NCBI GenBank assembly: GCA_936450465.1
Contig: OW388301.1
Coordinates: forward strand, 23,185,268-23,249,267
Direction: 5' to 3'
Source: Gibbula magus
Taxonomy: Eukaryota > Mollusca > Gastropoda > Trochida > Trochidae
DNA length: 64,000 nt
Under the pieces are notes generated by a model. The model searched no databases. It was not told the DNA's origin and saw only the letters and a list, made by a program, of their open reading frames with translations. Shown here piece after piece: positions 24,840 through 35,725 of the stretch. Positions within the stretch are counted from its first letter, which is position 1. Every line of letters begins with the position of its first letter. Position numbers and translations under genes: made by a program.

Positions 24840-25020
24840 TGGTGGTAGATCATGTGCTTATTTTCCCCCTCCACTTGCACGGTTCCAGCAGATGATCGCA
24901 GGTTTCACGGCAATGCATAGTCACATGGTTTGGAGGGCTTTCTCTCTGCCTTCATACTAGAAGCCGCGATATAAGTGAAATACTCTTGAAACCTGCGTTA
25001 AACCCCAACTCGCCTCAGCT
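24840..25020 (+). mobile_element. SINE 3' half
   Basis: gcaggtttcacggcaatgca, ctagaagccgcgatataagt and cgttaaaccccaactcg match the SINE body and tail. The duplicate runs off the window end from about 63,965. Confidence 0.6.
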
Positions 25021-25433
25021 CCAGCTGCACGAAGATGTACTCACACAGGGACTATGGGCTTCATGATTCAAGGTCTAGCTGATTTCTGCAATGAACTTCT
25101 GGAGTTCTCATCTACTGGACAGTTAATGGCATGAAATACTTTTGAAAGAAGTGGACGCTGTGCATAGGTTTATCTTCCTTTACCTCCAGCTCTATACATG
25201 AAATGAACTGTATAATTTAAATTATTCATTTGATGCCATTGTATGTGTCCAAATTGTCAATTGGATTTTTTCAATGTTCTTTTTTAATTTAAATTCAACG
25301 TGAATTAACTTTACAACGTGTCATTTGAAAACGAATATCTTGGTGTGAAATGATTCTTTAGAGTGAGGGAATATGTTATTTTGTATTTAAATAATATTTT
25401 GAAATAATATGTGAATTACAACATACGGTTCAG

Positions 25434-25549
25434 GAGCTAGATTTTCTAAATGGTCTTATCGCTAAGATTGCCGTATATCAATGATACATTATTGAGTGTA
25501 AAGTACTTACGACTATCTTAGCGCAAAGAGAGCTTCGAAAATCTAGGCC
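25434..25549. mobile_element. Short foldback element
   Basis: Imperfect inverted arms: gagctagattttc...tcttatcgctaagat pairs with atcttagcgcaaaga...gaaaatctaggcc. Confidence 0.55.
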
Positions 25550-25911
25550 TTTATTTCACACAATGATCGAATGGCCTCTGTCTCTGTCTCTGCCTCTGTC
25601 TCTCTCTCTTATTTCAATTCAAATGCTTCATCTAGATCAATGTCTGCATTTGTGCTTAAATTAATATCTGAGACATTCTTCTGTTTATTTATTTCACCAA
25701 CCTGTTTAACCAACTTTTATAAATTAATTGCAAGTATTGGTATTTGAATATAGTAGTTGTCCTGAATGACACCATCTTCCATTTGGTAAAAATGTCTAGC
25801 AAGAGTTATGGTTTATTGTGAACTTGACAGTTACGCTCTTGGCTTTTGATTTTAAAGCATATTTATTTCATTTTGGTGTGAACTACTTCAGTGTCTCCAG
25901 ACCATAAGATG

Positions 25912-26199
25912 AGGGGGCGGGATAGCGCAGTGGTTAGCGCGTTCGGCTTCGGATCAAGAGGTCCGGGGTTCGAATCCCACCAGGGGCACGGCAACTTTGT
26001 CTGCAGTAGAGAACTGTTCTACATGCAGTAAGGTTTGGGTGCAATGATACACTGCGTAGTGGCTCGCTAGTTCCAGCCGATGTTAGCAGGTTTCACCGCA
26101 AGGCATATCCACATGGCGTTGCGGGCTTTTTCCCTGACATAATACTAGCAGCTGCGATATAATTGAAATACTCTTGAAAGCGGTGTTAAACACCCCACC
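25912..26199 (+). mobile_element. tRNA-Arg-derived SINE, full length
   Basis: The head has A box tagcgcagtggttagcgcg, an anticodon-like loop cttcgga (TCG, Arg) and B box ggggttcgaatccc. The body and tail (cttgaaagcggtgttaaaca) match the other copies. This is the best preserved head in the window. It is a SINE, not a tRNA gene, because the conserved body follows directly. Confidence 0.82.
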
Positions 26200-26766
26200 A
26201 TAAGATGAAATAAAATATCACTTTATAGATTCTGTCAAAATGTCAATCCAAAATGCAGCTTGATCATTGATTTGTCTGTACATGTATTGTTTAAATAATT
26301 GTATGCTGCCAACTCTAGTTTATACATTTTCCCTCATTCTTGTGAATTCAAATTAATGAAGTACTGCGATATCTACACCACGTGGATTCGCATTGTGCAT
26401 GTAAATTCATGGTACTTTTGTGTAATAAATGATTGACTCAAAACATAGTTAGAATTTTTATTTAGGGAAAACCCTTTATAGATAAATTGTTTTCAACATT
26501 ATGGTGCCACTTGGCCAATAAATGGTTCCAAGTTTATGACGTTGAGAGATGTAGTTCACATCTTTAAAGTGAAATGTAGACGTTTTCGTTTGAGATAGCC
26601 ATTTGTAAGGACGATTCAGATTTATTTCATATTGGTGCTGGAGTATTTTTGCGCTCTGTATATTCACTTATTAACAATCCCACAGACACAACTTCCAGGA
26701 TAGAAAATCAAATAATCATTAATATATCACATATACTACCAGTGGGTGAATTCTATGTATGACCTC

Positions 26767-27161
26767 TTAAAGGCGTTGCACGATTTTCTTACTGAAATAA
26801 AGTGATTTTATTCTTTTAAATAGCATTAAGTCGAACTCAAGCTGCCATTACAGAGCTTACAGGTCCTGACGTATAATACTGGGGTAACATAGACACTTTT
26901 CATAAAAGTGTTTTGTCGAAAGTGACCCACTTCAAACTCTTCGTCGGCTCTTCGGAAAATCAAGTTTAAAATGAGTGTACATGGTTCGGGAAAGCCATAT
27001 GAATCGTTTTTGTAATTCGAAATAATAAATTGTGTTGACAATAAATTGCCCGCCATGCAATTTTTGCTTTATAAGTAAGATGTTATTACCACTACTGATA
27101 ATTGGTTTATGTAGTAAATGTATGTAGTACGTAAGTTGAAAAATTGCTACAGCCTCTTTAA
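26767..27161. mobile_element. TTAA-bounded MITE (395 bp)
   Basis: The ends ttaaaggcgttgcacgattt and aaattgctacagcctctttaa are inverted repeats. The interior is homologous to the MITE at 28,596-28,957 (for example catgcaatttttgcttta). Confidence 0.7.
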
Positions 27162-28385
27162 GGTTTTAATGACAGAATTGCATTACACTTCAAGACAAAT
27201 GCACAAGTGTATTAAATAAGACCACAATTCTTAATGGTGAGTTCAGAAAAATGTTGCATATTCTACTATGTTTGTCCTCAAGCTTTTTGGGTTGAAAGTG
27301 TACCTTGTAAGGCTAAGAAAAACCAAATCGCTTACCAAAAGCAAGATCTGTATATTTTTATTGACATAAATCAACAAATAAGTACACATTTATATTTAAT
27401 AACAGCAATAATCTGCCTAGTAATTGACTGTCAATATCAGTACATAAAAATACATAATGCGGAGTTTCTAAATAACATAATCAACAGAAAAATCGACAAA
27501 ATTGCAGATTGTAAATTAAAAACGATCTTTAAATATTGCAATAATCAACAATAAGTGTACTCCTCAATCAGATAGAATAATGAAAAGTTATGTTTCCATA
27601 TCGGATGTGAATCAATATACTAAATTGAGTCATACATTAGAAAGGAGGTATCTGTAAACATTATATAAACAGATACATTAACAACATTCAGTTTTACAAT
27701 AAAAAAAGAGTCATGGGTTCTGTAGCTCATTTTGGTTTATATTGTTTTTTTGTTGCAAACTGAAACAGATTGTTCCCTAGATAAAATACCATATTAATTT
27801 CGTTGTTCCCCAATGTTGTTTGTAATAAAGTACAGTTTAGCCCTGAACTATTATAGTTAAAGTACGAGGATGTTAGTCAGTACATAAAGAAAACATGATG
27901 TGATATTAAATTTCAGCTTTGGAGGCCGTGTGGTCCAGAGTAAAAATGCAAAAAAAGTGTACATTTAAACAAGTATTGATTTACATGTACATTTTGGTGT
28001 GCGAGCCTACTTGCATACATACAAATTTAGATAGCTAAACCTTTTAGTATGTTTACATTTTATTCACAAGTTCAACAAACTTTTGCTGTGTTGGAAACTG
28101 ACAAAATCGATTTGGTATTACTGTTGTTCTACTTTCCCTAAAGAAAGGACAAACAAGAACGGTCACATAATAATTCAGAATAAATTGTATATTTGTTCAA
28201 ACGCATTTTCTGAATCTCAAATTGTGTGACAGGCATCTAAACATCTAAACTAAACAATGTCACATATTTAACGACACAATGTGCTTGCATACAATAAGAT
28301 TTCCCATTCTTCAAGACAACAACTATTTGATATGAAGTCTGACAGTGGATCATGCAATAAGGTGACAGTTCGATCGAATATTTAC
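27162..28385. other. Intergenic DNA without a supported gene
   Basis: AT-rich. The 106-codon ORF at 27,234-27,554 has no recognisable motif and biased composition; I do not support it as a gene. Confidence 0.5.
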
Positions 28386-28426
28386 AAATTACAACTAGAA
28401 GGTGTTTTTACTCGTAACACAGATGA

Positions 28427-28450
28427 CCCCCCCCCCCCCCCCCCCCCCCA
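28427..28450 (+). repeat. Poly(C) tract
   Basis: An uninterrupted run of about 22 C following gatga. The minus strand is a G run able to form a quadruplex. It lies inside the interspersed repeat that continues to 29,025. Confidence 0.9.
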
Positions 28451-28595
28451 AATTTCAATTCCAGAAAAGAAAGGAAAAAGTCCAAAAGGAGAAAGAGAAT
28501 GACCAAAAAGAGAAAAGAGAAAGTCCAAATTGTTGCCATGGAAACAGACAAAAAAACAAAAAACTTTCAAACCCCCAAAGCACGTCTACGTGATA

Positions 28596-28957
28596 TTAAA
28601 GGGGCAGTAGCACGTTTTTTCGCTAAAAAAAGTTGATGAAATGTATTTGAAAAATAATTTCATCAATAGTAAAACATCCTTCTCTCTTCGGAAAATAAAG
28701 TTTAAAATGAGCGTACATGTTTCGGTTAAGCCATGGGAATCGTTTTTGTAATACAAAATAATAAATTGTGTTCACAATAAAATGGCCGCCATGCAATTTT
28801 TGCTTTATACGCAACATAGTTTTTACCACTACAGATAATTGGTTTGTGTAATAACATGTTTTACTCTCTAAAGTTAATTTAAATGACATAAACTATCATT
28901 ATAAATGGAAAATTTGAAAACAAAATTTTTGCCAAAATCGTGCTACAGCGCCTTTAA
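28596..28957. mobile_element. TTAA-bounded MITE (362 bp) nested in another repeat
   Basis: TIRs are TTAAAGGGGCAGTAGCACG and the inverse of cgtgctacagcgcctttaa. Flanking sequence continues the interspersed repeat that is uninterrupted at 1,043-1,375. Confidence 0.75.
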
Positions 28958-29311
28958 GAGATACTATACCGTATTTGGTGAGGATTGGTCAAATAGTTTT
29001 AGAGTCAGCTCTGGACGATAACACGAATGAAACAGTGTTACATCATGTCTTCAGAACTCAACAACACTAAATATTACTTTTCAAAACATTATATTCATAT
29101 TCTGGGAAACACACGTTTTAAAAATGCATCGTTTTGGAATCTCCTTGACTATACGAGATTGAGGAGTCAAAAAGTCAGTTTGGCTTGTTTTGTGACGTCC
29201 TATGGTAATAATGCGTTAAATATTGAAATCCAAGAAGATTATGTATGTCAACGTCATCTTTTATTAATTAAATTTATATTTTTTTAATTGTTGAAACTTA
29301 ATTACCAAACA

Positions 29312-29850
29312 TTGTTGCCTGAACTGAACTAAACTTTATTGTCACTCAGGTTGCACACTGCAGCGTAAGAGATACATACCGTATATATTTTTACATATAT
29401 ACAACACAACATAGAATATAAGGTTACAGCAAGTAAATTACATTAAATAAAGAGACAATGTGAAGTTGTGGAAAATTTGTTTATAAATAAGGACATTATA
29501 ATTTTACAAAACATTGGCAGTTTTCTTAAAGTACAAAACTCAGTAGTTCAAAAGGGAATTCATTTTGTATAATATTTGGTTTAATATAATACGATTTATG
29601 CATATATTTTTCTCTCTAACGTTAATTTGGGACATATAAATACATAATGGAATCCGTCACCAATATCATTTATATTACACAATGTACACTTTCTATTACT
29701 AACTGGAATTCGTTGCCATCTGCCTGTCTCGATTAGAAGAAAATGAGCTTGGAATTTCAACAAGGAATGATAATGCAGAAAATGAAGGTATGGTTCAAAT
29801 TTAAGAGATGGAGTTTTAAATATACGATAGACAGTTGTTTTCGAAGAAAT
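29312..29850 (-). mobile_element. LINE 3' end fragment
   Basis: The minus strand encodes LLKFQAHFLLIETGRWQRIP, then SNRKCTLCNINDIGDGFHYV and FICPKLTLERK. This CxxC...H...C module is typical of the end of many LINE ORF2 proteins. A stop at about 29,596 is followed by a 3' UTR ending caataaagtttagttcagtt. Confidence 0.7.
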
Positions 29851-30101
29851 TTCTATCACACAAAATGCAACAAAGGAGCCATAACGAAAGGTCAAGAACA
29901 AGCTACAGAAACATACGCTACTTATGATTTTCTCATAATTGTTAACCTGCAGGAGAAACTTGACAACTTGACATCTTGACAACTTGTACAAATCATTTAA
30001 CTACAACGAGGAGGACAAGAAACAATACCAACTTCTACATAAAACATACAATAGTTGTGCCAGATAAAGCTGAATGTGGATGTATGTGATGAGAATATAC
30101 C

Positions 30102-30222
30102 TACGGAAGCCTATTTTGGCCACGCTCAGCTATTTTCCAGCAATTTTCAAGATAGCATCTTGAATGTCCAAGATATGAAGTTGCTGGAAAATGGCGCAGC
30201 ATGGCCTTTATAGGCTTCCGTA
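30102..30222. mobile_element. 121-bp foldback MITE with target duplication
   Basis: TACGGAAGCC...GGCTTCCGTA with long imperfect arms (attttccagcaa/ttgctggaaaat). It is flanked by TATACC at 30096-30101 and 30223-30228. The empty site is visible downstream of gene 1 near 2,526-2,540. Confidence 0.8.
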
Positions 30223-30456
30223 TATACCTGGTAAAGAGATACACATCTTCATTCATTTGATTTTTCAAAAGTTGTGTTTTTCAAAAATATGAACAAATAA
30301 TGTTTCGAATTAACAACTTAAGTTTAGATGACTTTCAGAGATATGTTGCAACTAAAACATCTTGCATTTCTGCCTGACATACAGTTTCTCTTGCCCCTCG
30401 CTGTAACTTCATGTGCAGCTAATCCATAAACTGAATACACACCATCATCAATATGT

Positions 30457-31211
30457 CTAATGTATAACAAAGCACTGACGATACTTTTTCTTATTTTCTA
30501 CTTTTACTTTAACTGTTTCATATTGGAAATTTTCAAGTTCCATTAACATTAGGTCAGCATTCCATGAGACTAAAAGCAACTTTCCATCTACATAACAAAC
30601 ACTGCGTATGGCTCTAGCAAATACTCTTACAGTCTTCAGAGCCCACTCACCAAGAGGCAATCTCATGATTTGATTTGATTTTCTTGGTAAAAAATAGAGA
30701 TATTCTTCGACTGGATCCATGCAAAACATCCCGCCCTTCACTCTCTTCTGATCCAACATCTTTCCGCTATAGGAGTGTCTTTGTAACCAAGATGCGTACG
30801 CTATATAAAGTACACTGCGTTTCGAGTCAGCTACCATTCCCACAGCACCCCGTCGCACTTCAGTATCATCTGTGTTCATAGACTTTGACAAATCTAGGGA
30901 AAAACGGTTTAACCACGAGTATGAAATATAAAACACGCTATCAGCTGCCACAGTCAGACACGAAACCTCTCTGAAGTATAGATGGGACCTTTCTCCGTCA
31001 AGAGTAAACTGTCGCAGAGCCCTATCTTCCGTTATCAACAGTGATTTGGTTGCAGGCAAATAATCATGTACTTTGAGGTTATAAAACTTGACTGGTAACT
31101 TTTTGGACGATCCATTATTTAAGAAAACGTGTCGCATGGAGTCACCTTCCCAAGTATATATCAAAATTATCGGTTTGATTTTTCTTTCGGATTTTGAACT
31201 TGAAGTTGTTC
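30457..31211 (-). CDS. Paralog 3 exon 3: YWTD-like repeat domain
   Basis: It starts after acceptor attacag and encodes 250 residues plus the split Arg. Repeats include CLTVAADSVFYISYSWLNRF, MVADSKRSVLYIAYASWLQR, CMDPVEEYLYFLPRKSNQ and SVCYVDGKLLLVSWNADL. It has one codon fewer than genes 1 and 2. Confidence 0.85.
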
Positions 31212-34015
31212 CTGTAATAAAAATTACAATTCTGTCATGACTTCTGTCCGAATCCAACAGACTCCATAGAAATATTTGAAATGTTGTTAATCGTTTAACT
31301 TTGATCCATAATCATGATAAACAAACTGTGAATATCGAGTTGTAGCGTTCACTTGCTTGATAACTGAAGAATAATATAAGGTACCAGCTGTTTGAAGGGC
31401 ATTAAGAAGTGGCATCAGAACACTAGAACAGGAAAATGTTTTGGTTAACAACTTCTTTAATGTAGAAATATGTCATAGTCCTGTTCTAATATAAAATGCC
31501 ATTAGCCCGTAAGTTTCAAATGGCCATTTATTATGTGTCTGAGTTAAATATCAGATATCATTATATAACTCCTTAAACTCGATATACAGCTTCATTTAAT
31601 GCTTTTAATTTTGACTGAAAGATTAGGTTGGTAAAAAACGTTAGCTGATAGAAGCTGAAATTGCTGAACAGGCACATTTGAACTTTCAATAGCTTATGAA
31701 TTAATTCAAAGAGTAAGTGTTTATACATGTCACCGTGATGCTATCTCTGATGTTATGTCTGATGCTATATCTGATGCTATCTCTGATGCTATCTCTGATG
31801 CTATCTCTGATGTTATCTCTGATGTTATCTCTGATGCTATCTCTGATGTTATATCTGATGCTATCTCTGATGCTATCTCTGATGCTATCTCTGATGCTAT
31901 CTCTGATGTTATCTCTGATGCTATCTCTGATGCTATCTCTGATGCTATCTCTGATGCTATCCCTGATGCTATCTCTGATGTTATCTCTGATGTTATTCTG
32001 AGTATTCTGATATTCTCCGAGTCCCCTCGTTTCACAACATCAAAACACAACACAGTTTACTTGAATACGCTCGTGGTTAGTGAGTACATGGACATCGATT
32101 GCAATGTTCCTCATGTTATTATACGTGCGCGATGTTATAATACTTGCGCGATGTTATTATACGTGCGCGATGTTATAATACTTGCGCGATGTTATTATAC
32201 GTGCGCGATGTTATAATACTTGCGCGATCTGGTACACCAATTACTGATAGTTGTAGCTTGGTCTACGATCAAACAGGGGCTGAAGGTCAAAGCGGAAGTC
32301 TGAAGACCTAAGTACTGCCGTGGGAGTCCTAGCTTCATTTTGTATTACCAATTTGCTGGGCTATGTAAACGGCTCAGTAATATAGTGATTTATTATATGA
32401 TCGAAGGTTTTTACAAGTTCTGATTGGTCCAAAGGCGGTCACATGACAGTCCATTGAAAACGATATTGATTTGGAAACAATGGACCTATCAATCAACTTT
32501 GATATTGACCCATTGTTGACGTAATATCTTTGTGACGTCACGGCAACCATTGTTACGTAATGCATAGCAACGTTTACGTCACCTCTGATGTCGGCGTTTC
32601 GCGCTGAAAATGAATCTTTTGCCGACGTGAATGTTGAACAAAATGTAATTTTTAGTACAACTCGTATGTGCTAGTTGTTTCTTCTCAAAATCTTACACCA
32701 GAACATTTATAGATTCTTCGTGAGGTCAGTGATGCGTGTGTTCTGTGACGTTACATTAATTATTTTTGCAAGTCGTTTGATAAAGAAGCTCCATTCCTTC
32801 TAGATATTTTTTCTTTGAGCCATATAATAAAACAATTATGGACTCGCAAGCTCGGTCAGTATTGTTTGACTCGGGTCAATAAAAACCATTATTATATGAT
32901 GGACGAGTGTTCTGCTTTCTGATTGGCCGAGACGGATGGTCATCGACAATGATCAAACGTTATGTTGACCGCGGGAAACGTCACGCGAGGTCGACATAAC
33001 AATCCAATGACCTGGAGCTAAAAATAGATCACCCCTGCGAGGAGCGCTGTTTAATTTATGTTCTGTATGCTATGAAGTTTAAAAATAAGGTTTTTGTTTT
33101 CAATCGAAATCTTTTTTGTAGGTTTACAAGTAAAATTAGAACAAAATAAACTTTTTGTGGAAAAAATGAATTTTTGAAAATTAATTGGTTTCTTTTAATG
33201 AATTTTCGGAAAATATTGAGACCTTCATGGATCATATAATAAAACAGTTATTGACTTCAGTTATCGGTGAATCAAATGGTTTATCGACCTCGGAAAGTTA
33301 TGTTCACCTCGGCTATCGCCTCGGTGAACATAACTGTTCTGAGGTCGATAAACCATTTGATTCACCTCAACTGAAGTCTATAATTGTATAATATTGACCT
33401 CTACAAGAGTCCATAATTGTATACTGTAAAACTTTGAAAAAATATATCGTTGTGAATACCCGATCGATTTTATTGCTTATTTGAAAGATAAATGTATTGG
33501 CCTTGAAGTGATTTATGATGTTGAAGGATAATACGATGACAACTTTCTCAAATATAATCTGCAAAGGACATGGGGCGTTGACCTCGTATATCCATTTACT
33601 CTTGTTTATAGTTTAAGGGGATGGATCGTCGACTTTGTATGCTTTCTAGTAACTAGTTTTCGACAATACAAGCCCTTGTGGCTGTAGGGAGGCATACGAA
33701 TTTCATCTATTGACCATCGCTTGAGAAATATGTAATACTCGCAAATGTTCACTTCCCTGGGAGTTTAGCTCAATATGGTTTGGCAAATAGGAGGCGTCCA
33801 TGCGCCAAACTATAGGTTTTGAAAAAATGTTCATATATCAAAAGTGTACTTACGAAATGGTTTCCGAACACGACAGATGGGGAGGTGTTTTCTGCTTAAG
33901 AACTTCACTGAGAAGGCAGGACAGGTTAACACAGCATTGTCCATTTTCTTATTCTTTAAATGAAATTATATTTATTAATTTCAAAAGTTTATTCATAGAA
34001 AGTTCGCATAACTCA

Positions 34016-34104
<89 letters not shown>

Positions 34105-35174
34105 AATAACATATTATTTATATGAAACTTGTTTATTTCAATTGAATATTTAAGACAGACAGACAGACAGACAGACATACATTTTATTTATATTAAATTA
34201 AATTATTATTAAATATTATTTTACAGGCCACCGGCCCAAAACGAGCACATTCTAGCATATATTTCATTTAGATTTGTGTTTCTAATGAACAAAGTATAGA
34301 AAAAGACAAACATCCTTCATGATATTGGTATTATTACTTTGTAAAATAGATATAAAATTTATCATAGTAGGAGATTTGCGAAAGTATGTTGATATGTATT
34401 TAGTTCTAATATCACAGTATGCATCACAAACATAAAATACATGCCACTCATCTTCAACAACATAAATACCATTTGCTTCGAATTCACAGAACAGACAATG
34501 CCTTTCATTATATGCAACATTTGTGTATCTACCAGTTTATATAGCTAATCTAAAGTTAAAAATATCGAAATCTGAAAAATATAGTTTTTAAATATTGAGG
34601 GATGTCATTACTTATTAAGTAGCTCTCTACATTTAATAAAGATTTGAAGTGTTTGTGGTACTGAAATTTATTATTCCTATCAAGGGATGATTGCCAGGAT
34701 TGGGACAAATTATCATGTAATCTATATTTCATTTCGTATAGTTTATGTGTTTTTTTTTCAATGACACCCGGACAACTGGAATCTGTCAGCGTTTTTGTTT
34801 TTATCAGCGTTTTGCAGTTCGCAGTCCCGCAATAGGTTTCTATACTGTTATCAAGATATCTTCTTTTTCTTACTGGCTGGAAACCCTTATTGTCATGGTT
34901 GTTATTAGTATTAGTTTTACAGGAGTAACATTACCTTATACATCCCGACCCTCCATGTATTGGAATCACTTCCGGTTGTGTTTGAAGAAACCAAGGTACA
35001 GGACAGATCTCTGGGACTGAGTCTGTGACGGGAACAACCCACTTGTCGTTGACAAAGCTGCTCGCATAGTCTTGGCCCACAAAATGGCAACTTTACATGT
35101 ACGATTGTTGCAGAAGTCAATGCAAACCATTTCAAAACAGCTGACAACAGAGAAATTCTTTGAAAACACGCCAT
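30457..35174 (-). CDS. Paralog 3: secreted Cys-rich, YWTD-like propeller protein (3 exons)
   Basis: Coding exons are 35174-34935, 33947-33854 and 31211-30457 on the minus strand, giving a predicted 362-residue protein with the same intron phases as the other copies. The start is MACFQ at 35174, homologous to gene 1; an upstream in-frame ATG at 35204 is not shared by gene 1. The product has a signal peptide, C-x4-C-x3-C-x5-C-x11-C, NTT sequon, exon-2 C-x15-C pair, and YWTD-like repeats. It resembles gene 1 in exon 1 (about 82%) but less in exon 3 (roughly 70%). Its C-terminal tail (VENKKKYRQCFVIH) looks more like genes 2 and 4 than gene 1. It is divergent to gene 4. Introns hold a LINE 3' fragment, a TA microsatellite and foldback repeats. 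It appears intact. Confidence 0.82.
31733..31996 (+). repeat. 12-bp tandem repeat (gctatctctgat)n
   Basis: About 22 units with c/t variation at one position (gctatc/gttatc). All frames on both strands stay open, which explains the low-complexity ORFs here. It lies in intron 2 of gene 3. Confidence 0.92.
32113..32228 (+). repeat. 38-bp tandem repeat, three units
   Basis: atgttattatacgtgcgcg alternates with atgttataatacttgcgcg; starts are at 32113, 32151 and 32189. Confidence 0.85.
32380..33230. repeat. Cluster of diverged foldback-type repeats
   Basis: Motifs attatatgat, ttctgattgg(t/c)c and catataataaaaca(a/g)tta recur here and in 33,230-33,420. No coding potential is seen. Confidence 0.45.
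33248..33391. mobile_element. Strong palindrome/foldback element in intron 2 of gene 3
   Basis: Arms of about 62 bp around the 6-bp centre ctatcg: gaatcaaatggtttatcgac and gttatgttcacc are mirrored on the right. The ORF at 33,185-33,391 is a by-product. Confidence 0.8.
33854..33947 (-). CDS. Paralog 3 exon 2: C-x15-C segment
   Basis: 94 bp between acceptor aataag and donor gtaagt. It encodes KMDNAVLT, then CPAFSVKFLSRKHLPIC, then RVRKPF and the first base of an Arg codon. It aligns with the other exon 2 copies. Confidence 0.8.
34018..34102 (+). repeat. (TA)n microsatellite, about 42 units
   Basis: Uninterrupted TA dinucleotides in intron 1 of gene 3. Confidence 0.97.
34152..34740 (-). mobile_element. 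LINE 3' fragment with (TGTC)n tail, in intron 1 of gene 3
   Basis: The minus strand from about 34,540 reads TGRYTNVAYNERHCLFCEF and VVEDEWHVFYVCDAYCDIR, a CxxC...H...C C-terminal LINE module. It ends in taaaatgtatgtctgtctgt, similar to the tail of the LINE at 47.7-49.8 kb. Confidence 0.7.
34935..35174 (-). CDS. Paralog 3 exon 1: signal peptide and 5-Cys module
   Basis: 80 codons ending AAG|gtaatg. The core LPFCGPRLCEQLCQRQVGC is identical to gene 1, with a hydrophobic leader before it. The 22-bp TGAGTCA array starts about 550 bp upstream. Confidence 0.85.
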
Positions 35175-35380
35175 TTCATGCGTCTGCCAGGCACTTTCCA
35201 CCAACTATGAGTTAGCCTCACACGGGTCTGAGCAGAGTCCCTTTCTTGAAAATTCAAAGGGTTTTAATATTGAATTGAGCCTAATGTCACCCATACAGGA
35301 AATAGGTTTAGTAATAAATTAGCAATTAATGCTTAGCAAAAGGGGAAAGTCGTTGTTCTTGAACTATGTGTTCACTTCCA

Positions 35381-35447
35381 TTAAAGGGGCAGTAGCACGT
35401 TTTTTATCGACTTATTTCAGCGAAAAAACGTGCTACTGCCCCTTTAA
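35381..35447. mobile_element. Minimal TTAA-bounded palindrome (TIR-TIR)
   Basis: TTAAAGGGGCAGTAGCACG, a short centre, then the exact complement back to TTAA. It consists of just the two termini of the MITE family seen at 28,596. It lies between gene 3 exon 1 and its 22-bp array. Confidence 0.85.
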
Positions 35448-35725
35448 TGTCAACGCAACAATGCAGAGTAACATGATACAATTCAGAAAAGTCATCCAAG
35501 GATAATGACAATCAATTGAATGAAGCCAAAATAAACGTTGTCATGAGAGATTCATCGCCGTCTTAACACTGTCATTCTTGTTTCTTCTGTGAACATGTTT
35601 CGAAAACTTACAAATAGTTGTCTTTGGGATACGAAACTCCCTTTCGGAAGAACATTTCTGTCGTTGCTACTCATTCTCTTTGTCTAATACTAAATCATGA
35701 AACATCCTATCTATCTATCTATCTA

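Larger units (their letters stand above)
14680..24877 (+). repeat. Segmental duplication, copy A (contains gene 2)
   Basis: It matches 50,453-64,000 nearly base for base over long stretches, including introns and intergenic DNA. The copies differ by indels: Tc1-containing intron DNA only in A, the DIRS element only in B, and a replaced segment around 22.3-23.1 kb against 56.9-57.3 kb. Confidence 0.9.

Noticed and set aside
27234..27554. 106-codon ORF with no neighbours
   Set aside because: AT-driven composition (Ile, Asn, Lys, Gln rich), no motif, no paralog in the window, no splice partner.
31755..32216. 153-codon (ISDA)n ORF
   Set aside because: Translation of the 12-bp repeat inside gene 3 intron 2, then of a 38-bp repeat; open in other frames as well.
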